DNA of 37,415 nucleotides from Leptospira biflexa (lineage in GTDB: Bacteria > Spirochaetota > Leptospiria > Turneriellales > DYLW01): assembly GCA_020721865.1 (NCBI GenBank), contig DYLW01000008.1, positions 45,957 to 83,371 of the forward strand, written 5' to 3'. Below are positions 6,180-14,569 of the stretch, in pieces. Each line of letters opens with the position of its first letter. Within the stretch, counting starts at the first letter, position 1. The translations under genes were made by a program, and so were the position numbers. The notes below the pieces were generated by a model. It saw only the letters and a list, made by a program, of their open reading frames with translations, did no database searches and was not told the DNA's origin.

Positions 6180-7721
6180 TTATTCCCACTCAATGGTGGA
6201 TGGCGGTTTGGATGAAATATCATAGACCACCCGGTTTATTTTGGGTATTTCATTGATGATGCGGTTGGAAACCATTCCCAGAAATTCATAGGGCAGGCGG
6301 GCAAAATCCGAAGTCATACCATCTTCGCTTGTGACCATCCGCAGAGCGATGACATTTTCATAGGTCCGCTTATCCCCCATAACTCCCACCGTTTTCACGG
6401 GCAGAAAAACGGCAAACGCCTGCCAAATATCCCCATAAAAATTATGACGGTGCAGTTCCTCTGTGAGAATAAAATCGGCACGCCGCAGAACAGAAAGCCG
6501 CTCTTCTGTAATTTCCCCTATGATCCGGATGGCAAGACCCGGGCCGGGGAAAGGATGCCGGTATAAAATTTCAGGTGGCATGCCCAGCTCCAGCCCCAGA
6601 TTCCGGACTTCATCTTTAAATAATTCCTTAAGCGGCTCAATAACCTTGCCCGCTTGGATCAGATCCAGAATTTCCTGGACCCGGTTATGGTGGGATTTTA
6701 TGGTTTCCGATGGGCCCTTCACGGAAACCGATTCAATGACATCCGTATACAGTGTACCCTGCCCCAGAAATTCATGATGCCCCAGAAAGGAGGCTTTTTT
6801 CTGGAATTCTATAAGAAACAGCTTGCCAATAATTTTTCTTTTTTGCTCCGGATCCGTTATTTCTTTGAGTGCACTCAAAAAAACATCTTTAGCTTCCACC
6901 ACATGTAAGGGAATGGAGAAATAATCCCGGAACCTTTTTTTCACTTCTTCGGTTTCATTTTCCCGCATCAAACCGGTGTCCACATAAACACAGCTTAATC
7001 GGGATCCCAAAGCCTCATGCAGAATTTTAGCCGTGACCATGGAGTCCACTCCGCCGGACAGCCCCAGAAGCACTTTTTCCGATCCCACAATTTCCCTGAT
7101 TTCCTGGATTTTTCCGGCGGCAAAATTCTTCATATTCCAGTTAGCTTTCATTTTACATATTTTCTGGGCAAAATTTTTCAGAATTTTTTTTCCGTTTACT
7201 GTGTGATGGACTTCCGGATGGAACTGCACACCAAAAATATTTTTTGTTTTATGACCAATGGCGGCATAAGGGGAATTGGATGTTCTGGCCAAGCTCACAA
7301 AGGATGCGGGCATTTTATCAATTTTATCCCCATGGCTCATCCAAACCACGGAATTATTTTTTATCCCGGACAGAAGTGGATTTTCTTTGGCAATGGTCAG
7401 ATTAGCCCGCCCGTATTCCCGTTCAGAAGAGGCGTGCACTTTTCCTTCATGCTGGTATGTGATGAGCTGAAGCCCGTAGCAGATACCCAGGATGGGGATA
7501 TCCATGTCAAAAATCCGCTGGTCAATCACCAGTGCATTCGCATCATACACGGAATACGGACCTCCGGATAAAATAAGACCCGCCGGACGGATTTGGGACA
7601 GCTCTTCGTAGGAGATACCGTAAGGATAAATTTCCGCATAATAATGCAGCTCGCGGATTTTTCTGGCTATGAGCTGCGTATACTGGGAACCAAAGTCTAA
7701 AATAATGATTTCATTGGACAT
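6180..7721 (-). CDS. guaA: GMP synthase (glutamine-hydrolysing)
   Basis: GuaA converts XMP to GMP using ATP and glutamine ammonia. The full-length 513-residue protein has the class I amidotransferase domain with nucleophile Cys81 in GICYGLQ and the catalytic His-Glu in VQFHPEV. The ATP-pyrophosphatase domain follows with the P-loop LGLSGGVDSM near residue 219. The dimerisation domain has RHPFPGPGLAIRI and ends in the typical PPSTIEWE. Met replaces the usual Ser after SGGVDS. No strong ribosome-binding site precedes the ATG. A 60-base gap separates it from yidD upstream; downstream the DUF192 gene follows after 12 bases. Confidence 0.97.
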   Translation of the reverse strand: MSNEIIILDFGSQYTQLIARKIRELHYYAEIYPYGISYEELSQIRPAGLILSGGPYSVYDANALVIDQRIFDMDIPILGICYGLQLITYQHEGKVHASSEREYGRANLTIAKENPLLSGIKNNSVVWMSHGDKIDKMPASFVSLARTSNSPYAAIGHKTKNIFGVQFHPEVHHTVNGKKILKNFAQKICKMKANWNMKNFAAGKIQEIREIVGSEKVLLGLSGGVDSMVTAKILHEALGSRLSCVYVDTGLMRENETEEVKKRFRDYFSIPLHVVEAKDVFLSALKEITDPEQKRKIIGKLFLIEFQKKASFLGHHEFLGQGTLYTDVIESVSVKGPSETIKSHHNRVQEILDLIQAGKVIEPLKELFKDEVRNLGLELGMPPEILYRHPFPGPGLAIRIIGEITEERLSVLRRADFILTEELHRHNFYGDIWQAFAVFLPVKTVGVMGDKRTYENVIALRMVTSEDGMTSDFARLPYEFLGMVSNRIINEIPKINRVVYDISSKPPSTIEWE

Positions 7722-7781
7722 TCAGATGAAAATAGAATGACGAAACAAATTGTCGATACTTTTTCTGTAAAAAACTATTCT

Positions 7782-8096
7782 TTAATCCGGACAAACCACC
7801 GGATCTTTATAGGGCTCCACAAACGGATTATCCCTCATCAACCGGTCTGCCCCCATGACCACCCCACGAAAAAATCCGCATTTTTGGATGGATTGCCGGG
7901 CATATTCGCTGCATACTGGTTTAAATTCACAATGGTCCCCATCCTGTACACTGAACCATCGGTTGTAGATGACAAAAAGCATTTCCGATGTGTCTTTCCA
8001 TACGGGGTTTTTTTCCTCAACTTTTGGTTTGTCCGCTCCCATGGGATGAAAAGAAATTAATGGTATCCATATCAATAGAAATATATATTTTCTCAT
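7782..8096 (-). CDS. yidD: YidD-like (DUF37) protein with N-terminal signal peptide
   Basis: The 104-residue protein carries the YidD/haemolytic-domain pattern: a Tyr-x-Arg-Trp start (IYNRWFSVQDGDHCEFKP), then CSEYARQSIQKCGFFRGVVMG and an Arg-rich end with MRDNP. YidD is thought to assist membrane-protein insertion with YidC/Sec. Unlike common YidD, which begins almost directly with the amphipathic helix, this one has a hydrophobic leader (KYIFLLIWIPLISFHPMGA), suggesting export or membrane anchoring. The C-terminal Cys-Pro-His motif of classical YidD is only partly conserved (KDPVVCPD). It begins one base after the gspJ stop, so it is likely co-transcribed with the pseudopilins rather than with rpmH/rnpA. 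Confidence 0.75.
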   Translation of the reverse strand: MRKYIFLLIWIPLISFHPMGADKPKVEEKNPVWKDTSEMLFVIYNRWFSVQDGDHCEFKPVCSEYARQSIQKCGFFRGVVMGADRLMRDNPFVEPYKDPVVCPD

Positions 8097-8097
8097 A

Positions 8098-8709
8098 TCA
8101 GTACCATAAAATGGGAGGCTTGATCACCTGGGAAAAGGAACGTTCCATTTCTCCTTCTTTCCATTTGACGGTTACCCGGATGAGTTTGGGAAGCCGGCTT
8201 TTTGTGGTATAATCCCATTCATCCTCCCAGTCCGTTCCGCTGAGACTGAACTCCAGAGTGAATTCCTCAAAACCCCGGATAATGGGATAATAGACTCCGC
8301 TTTTTCTGTCCATGGGCATAAAAAAAGCGTTTTCTCTTCTTATGAACATGGTTTCCCCTGTCTGCGGGTCCGGCATCCCATGATAAGAGACATCATACAC
8401 CGTGCTTCTGCCCAGCCTCTGGTACAGATCCGCACGTGTAAAATCTATGGAATCCACCCGCTTCCCGGATATGATTTCTTTCTTTGCAATGAAGACAACC
8501 TTTGTATTCCATTTCTGTTCCACCAGATTGTTCAGGTCATTGGAAATCTGGTATACCAGATTCATCACTTCCGTGGATTTGGAAGAATACCGGGCCTGGT
8601 TTTTCATACTTTTCTGGATGGCAAAATAAATCCCAAATACCGCTATAAATAATACTCCGGTCAGAGCAATGGCAATCACCACTTCTATCAGAGTGAACCC
8701 TTTTTTCAT
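8098..8709 (-). CDS. gspJ: Type II secretion minor pseudopilin GspJ-like
   Basis: The protein has a short type IV leader MKKG, a cleavage site before FTLIEV with the conserved Glu5, and a hydrophobic helix (VVIAIALTGVLFIAVFGIYFAI). A globular domain of about 170 residues follows, with an EFTLEFSLSG strand and a Trp-rich end typical of GspJ. It would be processed by the GspO prepilin peptidase and join the tip of the pseudopilus. The ATG at 8709 is chosen because it gives the canonical leader; an in-frame GTG at 8730 would overlap gspI and remains possible. It follows gspI and precedes yidD. The assignment as GspJ rests on order (G-H-I-J) and length. Confidence 0.8.
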   Translation of the reverse strand: MKKGFTLIEVVIAIALTGVLFIAVFGIYFAIQKSMKNQARYSSKSTEVMNLVYQISNDLNNLVEQKWNTKVVFIAKKEIISGKRVDSIDFTRADLYQRLGRSTVYDVSYHGMPDPQTGETMFIRRENAFFMPMDRKSGVYYPIIRGFEEFTLEFSLSGTDWEDEWDYTTKSRLPKLIRVTVKWKEGEMERSFSQVIKPPILWY

Positions 8710-8719
8710 ATTATTTCTT

Positions 8720-9241
8720 TTAAAATACACCTTGCCCTCGGTAAAACTCCAATTTATATTCCTTCTGAAAATATAGAACGGTCACTTCATAATGTAGCAT
8801 TTTAAAAATCATTCCGGTTCCGGGCATCTCCTCCAGATCTTTGGAGCGTTCTTCTCCGGATTGTTGGGAGGCTTCCCCTCCCCCCATAATTTCCTGGGCC
8901 TTTTTTACCAGATCAATTTCAATTTCTTCTATGAGATATTTATAGGGATAGGATTCAAACCCCGGAAGTACCCCTTCTCCTGTCTCCGGCTGGTATTTTG
9001 CCTTCACCGCATCCATCACATTGGCGGCCACAAACGACGCCCGGGATATATCCGCCGCCCGTTTACGTAAATCCAGACTCTGGAAAAATAACCCCAGCGT
9101 CAATGCCCCCAGAGAAACTCCCACCGCCAGAGAAATCATCACTTCTATGAGCGTGAACCCCTTTTTGAGCCCCGTCCTCCGGAGAAATGGGATCCTCCAC
9201 CGGTTCCGGATTTTCTTAACTTCCGGATTGGCTTTTTTCAT
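8720..9241 (-). CDS. gspI: Type II secretion minor pseudopilin GspI-like
   Basis: From the ATG at 9241 the protein has 173 residues. A basic leader of about 28 residues ends in LKKG, before FTLIEVMISLAVGVSLGALTLGLFF. The unusually long leader is the main oddity. The helix is followed by a RKRAADISRASFVAANVMD segment as expected of GspI and a charged, Gly/Glu-rich insertion (EIMGGGEASQQSGEERSK). The start lies inside the 3' end of gspH (26-base overlap), arguing for translational coupling. A more upstream start would be hard to explain because it would lie deeper in gspH. Confidence 0.75.
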   Translation of the reverse strand: MKKANPEVKKIRNRWRIPFLRRTGLKKGFTLIEVMISLAVGVSLGALTLGLFFQSLDLRKRAADISRASFVAANVMDAVKAKYQPETGEGVLPGFESYPYKYLIEEIEIDLVKKAQEIMGGGEASQQSGEERSKDLEEMPGTGMIFKMLHYEVTVLYFQKEYKLEFYRGQGVF

Positions 9242-9833
9242 AGATGCTATCCCGCAGGTTTTCCATATAAAAGGGCGGCAGATTTCCAGAAGGAACATAA
9301 AGGTATGGTTTTTCTTTTGCGGGAAAATAAAAAATTACCGGATCGCTGGTTCCATCGGGATAAAAATGGATATACACAAAAGGGCCACTTTCCTTATTCC
9401 CGGAGACACCCAGGACGGCCTCCAGATCCTCCGGCATTTTCTTCCCTTTCAATAAATACGCCTCCTCCTGCTCTTCCTCATCCTGCCGGGAATTCCCCTG
9501 TGGACGCAGAAGGAATTCCTTATTCATTGTATCCGGAAGATTACGGACTTCCTTTTCCCGGGAAAATTTTTTTATCCCGAATTCCTTTTTTTCCAGGTTG
9601 ATTTCCATGGTCAGAATACTCCCCGTCCGCATGGCTTCTTTCTTGCCGTAAGAAAACACACCGGTGATTTCTGTTTTTTCGCTTTCCGTGAATCTCCGGT
9701 TCAGAAGATCAGAAAGAAGAGAAGACAGAACCAGCATCACGGAACCCACGATGGCAATCACCACCATGACCTCAATGAGGGAAAACGCCGGCAGAAATCT
9801 TTCCGGGAAGCCTTCTCGCTTAGTCCGGATCAC
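9216..9833 (-). CDS. gspH: Type II secretion minor pseudopilin GspH-like
   Basis: The 205-residue protein has a leader of about 16 residues ending in LPA, before FSLIEVMVVIAIVGSVMLVLSSLLSDLL. The residue before the cleavage site is Ala where prepilin peptidases nearly always meet Gly, which may slow processing. The helix is followed by a mid-domain with a Glu-rich, probably flexible insertion (SRQDEEEQEEAY). The order G-H-I-J supports GspH. It overlaps gspG by four bases (ATGA) and gspI by 26. Confidence 0.75.
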   Translation of the reverse strand: MIRTKREGFPERFLPAFSLIEVMVVIAIVGSVMLVLSSLLSDLLNRRFTESEKTEITGVFSYGKKEAMRTGSILTMEINLEKKEFGIKKFSREKEVRNLPDTMNKEFLLRPQGNSRQDEEEQEEAYLLKGKKMPEDLEAVLGVSGNKESGPFVYIHFYPDGTSDPVIFYFPAKEKPYLYVPSGNLPPFYMENLRDSIYEKSQSGS

Positions 9834-10306
9834 TCTAATTCAGATAAATGAATATCTGCGTTTTTTCCCTCTCCGCCTTCCGCTCCGTCCGCACCCAGGG
9901 AATAAACATCATAGGACCCATCTTCCTTCAGTTCATATCTATAGATTCTTTTCCAGGGATCCTCAATGTGCTTTTTCTGGATAAAACCTTTCACCGGATA
10001 CTGGCTCTGGTCCAGATCCCCCGGAGCCCGAATCAATGCTTCCAACCCCTCATCGGTGGAGGGATATCTTCCAAATTGCTGCTGAAAATTAAATAATCCC
10101 ATTTCAATATGAGCCTTGGAAGCGATGAGCTGAACCCGTGCCTTTTTTTCATCAATGCCGGAATCGGAAAGGTTAAAAATCAAAATCCCCATCAATGTCC
10201 CCAGGATCACCAGAACCACCATCAGTTCAATTAATGTAAAACCACGGACAAATTTCTTATTTTTCAATTTTGCCTGTTTGAACAACCTTAGTATGTTTTT
10301 GATCAT
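9830..10306 (-). CDS. gspG: Type II secretion major pseudopilin GspG
   Basis: GspG is the main subunit of the periplasmic pseudopilus of the type II secretion system. The 158-residue protein has a 22-residue basic leader ending in VRG, then FTLIELMVVLVILGTLMGILIF with Glu5. The GspG fold signature follows: FQQQFGRYPSTDEGLEALI, the DPWKRIYRYE segment and the calcium-loop region YSLGADGAEGGEGKNADI. It is the first gene of the minus-strand block and faces murC across a 77-base gap that must hold both promoters. No clear ribosome-binding site is visible ahead of the ATG. The remaining gsp genes are not in the window. Confidence 0.95.
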   Translation of the reverse strand: MIKNILRLFKQAKLKNKKFVRGFTLIELMVVLVILGTLMGILIFNLSDSGIDEKKARVQLIASKAHIEMGLFNFQQQFGRYPSTDEGLEALIRAPGDLDQSQYPVKGFIQKKHIEDPWKRIYRYELKEDGSYDVYSLGADGAEGGEGKNADIHLSELE

Positions 10307-10383
10307 AAGATGGGTTCGTTAGGGGATGCTGATCGTCAAGTTTTTTTACATTTACCGCGTATCTCCCCGCCACATTTTGATTT

Positions 10384-11778
10384 ATGGAAGAAAGAGCTCA
10401 TCTGGAAATGCTACTCCACAAACATCCGCCCATCCACATCATCGGGGCCGGCGGGGTGGGAATGAGTGCCCTGGCCATACTCATACAGAAAAAAGGTTTT
10501 ACCGTCACCGCATCCGATATTTCCGGCGGGACTTATCTGGAAAAAATCAAAGCCCACGGAATAACCACTTGGACAGGAAACCACCCGGAAAATATCCTTC
10601 CCGGTTCCGTGGTTTTTTACAGCACTGCCATCAAAGAAAATGACCCGGAAAGAAAATGGGCCAGAGAAAATTCCCATGAATTCCGCCGCCATCCTCTGCT
10701 GCATTACCTGACCCGGGACGCATTCACAGTGGCAGTGACGGGCACCCACGGAAAAACCACCACCACCGCATGGGTGGCCTATCTTCTGGAAAAAGCCGGA
10801 CTGGAACCCACCGTCCTGGCCGGGGGAACCATCCGTGCCTGGGGTTCCAATCTGCGTCTGGGGAATGGAAAATGGAAGGGGCAACCTCTTTTTGTCATTG
10901 AAGCGGATGAATCTGACCACAGCTTTCTCCACATTGCCGCCGATGTGGGCGGTATACTCAATATGGAAATGGATCATGTGGACCATTACGCCAGCATGAC
11001 CGATGTGGAAAATAATTTCAAGGAATTCATCGCCCACCTGTGCCACGCAGACGGGAAAGTGATTTTTTCCAAAGAAAGCACCCACCTGGCGGAAAACCTT
11101 TGCTCCGCAAAAGAATGTATTTTTTCCCATCCTTTGGAACTGGATAAACAAAACGGAGGAATCCGGTCGGGCGGAACCTTTTTCCCCGTTTTGCTAAAAG
11201 GCCAGCATAATCTAACCAACGCCAGCGTGGTGTTTACTATGGGAAAATATTTTCAGATTCCGGATGGAACCATCGCGGAAGCTCTATCTACGTTCACCGG
11301 GGTGTCCCGCCGCATGGAAATCATCCACACATGGAAAACTCCCGCCGGAGAAATCGTGGTCATGGACGATTACGGCCACCATCCCACGGAAATCCGGACA
11401 GTATTGGAAACCCTCCGGAAGGAATACACGGAGATCATCGCAGTCTGGGAACCCCACCGGATCAGCCGGTTTGTCCATTTTTCTGATGATTTTATCTCCC
11501 TCATCCGGGAAACCCGGGATATCCGCTGGGGTTTGATGCCTTTTTATTACTCCGGAGATGTCCCGAAGGATTATCCGGATTTTGAGGAGAAGAAAAAACT
11601 AGTGGAATCTTTTATGGAATGGAAATTCCCGTCACAGGGAGATTTATCCGTCCTGGCCCGGTATATCCAAAGTAATTCCCCAGAAACAAATCCGGGGAAA
11701 AAAGTGATTGTCTTTTTTGGGGCGGGGAATTCCTCCCAATGGGCATACCATTTCAGGACCTTTTTACCAGAGATTTAA
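10384..11778 (+). CDS. murC: UDP-N-acetylmuramate--L-alanine ligase (MurC)
   Basis: MurC adds L-alanine to UDP-MurNAc in cytoplasmic peptidoglycan precursor synthesis. The 464 residues show the Rossmann start IHIIGAGGVGMSALA, the ATP loop VTGTHGKTTTTAWV near residue 119, IEADESDHSFL, and NMEMDHVDHYASM. The C-terminal domain has GVSRRMEII, MDDYGHHPTEI and VWEPHRISRF (usually QPHRYSR). It stands alone on the plus strand, divergent from gspG and convergent with murD, so it is not in a dcw-type cluster. Its last 26 bases overlap the end of murD. Confidence 0.95.
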   Translation: MEERAHLEMLLHKHPPIHIIGAGGVGMSALAILIQKKGFTVTASDISGGTYLEKIKAHGITTWTGNHPENILPGSVVFYSTAIKENDPERKWARENSHEFRRHPLLHYLTRDAFTVAVTGTHGKTTTTAWVAYLLEKAGLEPTVLAGGTIRAWGSNLRLGNGKWKGQPLFVIEADESDHSFLHIAADVGGILNMEMDHVDHYASMTDVENNFKEFIAHLCHADGKVIFSKESTHLAENLCSAKECIFSHPLELDKQNGGIRSGGTFFPVLLKGQHNLTNASVVFTMGKYFQIPDGTIAEALSTFTGVSRRMEIIHTWKTPAGEIVVMDDYGHHPTEIRTVLETLRKEYTEIIAVWEPHRISRFVHFSDDFISLIRETRDIRWGLMPFYYSGDVPKDYPDFEEKKKLVESFMEWKFPSQGDLSVLARYIQSNSPETNPGKKVIVFFGAGNSSQWAYHFRTFLPEI

Positions 11779-13165
11779 AAAAATCGCCCCGCTCTTCAAA
11801 ACTTTTGAATTCATCCCAGGAAGTGGCCCCAGGGGAGAGAAGATACGTCACCTTTTTGAGATGATTTTTTTTCTGAAAATCCCGAGCGGAAAAAAAGGAG
11901 TCCCTTAGGCTTTTTTCCATGGAGACTATCCGCAGACCGGAATCCCGGAAAGCGGTGGCCATTTTTTCTCTTTCCTCCCCAAACAGGAAAAGATAAGGAT
12001 TTTTTTCCTGCAGGCGGGGCACCAGAACGGAATAGTCTTCCCCTTTCCCTTTTCCTCCCATAAAAAGAAAAAATTCCCCCTGGGCATTCTCCAGAGCCGT
12101 CATCACTGCCTGGGTAGTGGTGGCCTTGGAGTCATTGATATAGGTATTCCCGTCCCCGGAAGCCAGAATTTCAAAACGGTGCGGCAGGGATGTGAGGTTC
12201 CGGAGTGCCTCCCGAATTTTTTCCGCCGGAATTCCCCCCTCCCACAGCGACCGTGCGCCCTCCAAGGCAAACAGAAGATTGCAGAAATTATGCCTTCCCG
12301 CAAATCCAAGCGGAATCTCCCGCAGAGAAATGGATTCCAGATTGGATTTTCCTTTGAGAATTAATTCCTCCGGATTTTTTATCATTCTTATGGAGAAATG
12401 CTCTGATTCCAGGGCATCCGTATCCACCTTAACAAGAGATAAATTCTTTATTTCATCCAGCGGGCTTTTCTCCCATAATTTCAAATCTGCCAGACGGGAG
12501 GAATAAATAAATGTGCCGCTTTTCATGGAACGTGCCAGATTCCATTTGGTGTTCCCATAATCCGCAAGACTTTTATATCGATTCAGATGATCCGGAGCTA
12601 TGTTCAGATAGATACCCACATCCATGGAAATATCCCGGAAAAGCTCCAACTGGTAGCTGCTGAGTTCAAAGACAAATACTTCATATTGTCTATATTTATC
12701 CCAGTGGAATAAAATTTCAGAAAGAGGAATCCCAAAATTACCCGCGGCCAGGGATGGCTTTCCAAGAACCTCCAGTATTGTGGCCGTAAAATGGGTGGTG
12801 GTACTTTTCCCGTCTGTCCCGGTAATCCCCACAGATTTCTTTCCTAATATAGAAAATAATGGCCAGCCATATTCCATTTCGGAAAAAACTGGAATGTTTT
12901 TTTTCCTTGCGGTAGAAAATATTTCCAGAGAAAGGGGCACTCCGGGACTTAACGTGATCCCATCCACGGCCTGGGTTTCCACCAATTCCATAGCCTCGCG
13001 AATATCCACCCGGTGGCACTGCGGATGGGAAAACACATCATCAGGAAAGACCGCATTGGCATTGGAATCCTGCATAAAAAGCTCATGCCCATGGAACAGG
13101 AGCAAACGGGAATACCATACCCCGGTTCTTCCGCCCGCACCCATCAGTAAAATCCGTTTTTTCAT
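11753..13165 (-). CDS. murD: UDP-N-acetylmuramoylalanine--D-glutamate ligase (MurD)
   Basis: MurD adds D-glutamate to UDP-MurNAc-L-Ala. From the ATG at 13165 the protein has 470 residues and begins KKRILLMGAGGRTG, the family's first beta-alpha unit. The ATP loop is VGITGTDGKSTTT near residue 114 (Asp where Asn is common). Next come ELSSYQLELF, NIAPDHLNRY and, in the C-terminal domain, LPHRFEIL and YINDSKATTTQAVM. The open frame extends upstream through the tRNA gene, but that part is antisense tRNA sequence and is not coding. An ATG at 13180 is a possible alternative; neither has a clear ribosome-binding site. It is probably transcribed together with the tRNA just upstream. Confidence 0.95.
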   Translation of the reverse strand: MKKRILLMGAGGRTGVWYSRLLLFHGHELFMQDSNANAVFPDDVFSHPQCHRVDIREAMELVETQAVDGITLSPGVPLSLEIFSTARKKNIPVFSEMEYGWPLFSILGKKSVGITGTDGKSTTTHFTATILEVLGKPSLAAGNFGIPLSEILFHWDKYRQYEVFVFELSSYQLELFRDISMDVGIYLNIAPDHLNRYKSLADYGNTKWNLARSMKSGTFIYSSRLADLKLWEKSPLDEIKNLSLVKVDTDALESEHFSIRMIKNPEELILKGKSNLESISLREIPLGFAGRHNFCNLLFALEGARSLWEGGIPAEKIREALRNLTSLPHRFEILASGDGNTYINDSKATTTQAVMTALENAQGEFFLFMGGKGKGEDYSVLVPRLQEKNPYLFLFGEEREKMATAFRDSGLRIVSMEKSLRDSFFSARDFQKKNHLKKVTYLLSPGATSWDEFKSFEERGDFFKSLVKRS

Positions 13166-13193
13166 CGTGTTGATTTTCATAAGGAGAAAGATA

Positions 13194-13267
13194 CGCGCCC
13201 ATGAGGATTTGAACCTCAGACCTTCTGATTCGTAGTCAGACACTCTATCCAGCTGAGCTATGGGCGC
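13194..13267 (-). tRNA. tRNA-Arg (anticodon ACG)
   Basis: The complement strand folds into a full cloverleaf. The acceptor GCGCCCA/TGGGCGC pairs over seven bases. The D-arm is GCTC/GAGT with AGCTGGATA in the loop. The anticodon stem TCTGA/TCAGA encloses CTACGAA, giving anticodon ACG. The T-arm is TGAGG-TTCAAAT-CCTCA, followed by discriminator G. The CCA end is not encoded. Position 34 A is expected to be edited to inosine to read CGN arginine codons. It lies 28 bases ahead of murD on the same strand. Confidence 0.97.
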
Positions 13268-13351
13268 ACAAAGCGTAAAAAAATGTTTTTGCCACAACAT
13301 GTAAACCATTTTTCTCATTTACGCCCCGGAGCGGCTTTGTTTCCCTGCTTT

Positions 13352-14569
13352 ATGGAAAACTCACAAAACGCTTCCGGCCAGGATACGGAAACCAGATTTA
13401 CCATCATGCAGAAAATTTTCCGGGCATCTGTTTATTATTTTATTGGCTTATCTATTTTCTTTATTGTCGGATTTATCATCATATCCGTCCGGATCACCAT
13501 GAAAAATAAAGTGGAAATCCCATCGGTAACCGGGAAACTTTATCTGGATGTCCATAACCATCTGACCGATTTGGGACTCAAAATTGAAATCAAAAATGAA
13601 CATACCACAGAGTATCCATACGGTTTTATCCTCTTTCAGAGTCTCTCTCCGGGTAAAATTGTCAAAGAGGGTAGCCGCATTACCCTGGTGGTGAACCAGA
13701 GCCAGAATATTGTCAAAGTTCCCCGCCTGGTGGAAATGAAAGAAGACCTTGTCCAGAACATCCTGAATAATATCCACATCGGCAGCCGGAATTTCCGTCT
13801 GATCATTGGGACAGTCACCCGGATTCCCAGTGACAAAGCCGTGGGAGAAATTCTGGCTCAGTTTCCGGAAGCCGGCACTCCGGTGGTTCCGGACAGCCCG
13901 GTTTCGCTTCTGGTGTCTCTGGGTGCGGAAGAGCAGAAACGTGCGTTCAAATTCCCCGATGTGGAAAACCTGCCCATCGGTATTGCAAAGGAAATGGCAT
14001 TCCATCTAAAAATTCCCATTACTATTAAGGTTAAATCTGTTAATGATGAGAATAAACATGCCCGGATCATACGGTCGGAGATAAAAAATCCTCCCCAAAA
14101 ATGGAATGAGCCAATGAGCAAAACATCCTGGAATGTTACCACAGCCTTTTTCCCCTATGAGTACAAATCGGAAGATGGTCCGTTCAAGCATATTCTGGTC
14201 AACCCGGATGATCATAACATTGACCCAGGCAAATACACATTGGCCGTTGTCAGAGAGCAGAAGAATCCGGGCGGATTTCAGGAAGACCAAAAATATACGG
14301 TTCTTTCCTATCTGGAAATTGGCAAAGATCCATTCCCCTCTTTTATTTTTGAAAAGGAAAAACTGGCACTCTGGAAAGGATATTATGTCCCTTTTGAAGA
14401 AAATTCCAATGCCCAAACTCGGGAAGAGCAGAAACAATCGTCGGAAAAAAAATCGTCTCCGGATGGCAAAGAAAAAGGTAAAATTATTTTTGATAACGCC
14501 GGTAAAAATCCGGAGGAAAAAATTAACCGGGAACCGGATTACATCCTCTCTCTGGATTACAAAAGCTGA
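13352..14569 (+). CDS. Membrane-anchored PASTA-domain protein
   Basis: A 405-residue protein from the ATG at 13352. A short cytoplasmic head is followed by a membrane segment (VYYFIGLSIFFIVGFIIISV, residues about 30-49), then PASTA units at about 53-118 (VEIPSVTGKLYLDVHNHL) and 120-190 (VKVPRLVEMKEDLV). A weaker third unit begins FKFPDVENLPIG. The C-terminal 100 residues are low-complexity and rich in Lys, Glu and Ser. PASTA domains bind peptidoglycan fragments or beta-lactams in kinases and PBPs; here no kinase or transpeptidase domain is present. Its stop TGA overlaps the rpe ATG by one base, so they are co-expressed. Confidence 0.85.
   Translation: MENSQNASGQDTETRFTIMQKIFRASVYYFIGLSIFFIVGFIIISVRITMKNKVEIPSVTGKLYLDVHNHLTDLGLKIEIKNEHTTEYPYGFILFQSLSPGKIVKEGSRITLVVNQSQNIVKVPRLVEMKEDLVQNILNNIHIGSRNFRLIIGTVTRIPSDKAVGEILAQFPEAGTPVVPDSPVSLLVSLGAEEQKRAFKFPDVENLPIGIAKEMAFHLKIPITIKVKSVNDENKHARIIRSEIKNPPQKWNEPMSKTSWNVTTAFFPYEYKSEDGPFKHILVNPDDHNIDPGKYTLAVVREQKNPGGFQEDQKYTVLSYLEIGKDPFPSFIFEKEKLALWKGYYVPFEENSNAQTREEQKQSSEKKSSPDGKEKGKIIFDNAGKNPEEKINREPDYILSLDYKS

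Noticed and set aside
10411..11151. Long minus-strand open frame inside murC
   Set aside because: It mirrors the conserved murC coding sequence and shows no recognisable protein features.
13166..13318. N-terminal extension of murD through the tRNA region, with the fragment APIAQLDRVSDYESEG
   Set aside because: This is the well-known false peptide from translating across a tRNA-Arg gene; the MurD family start is at 13165.
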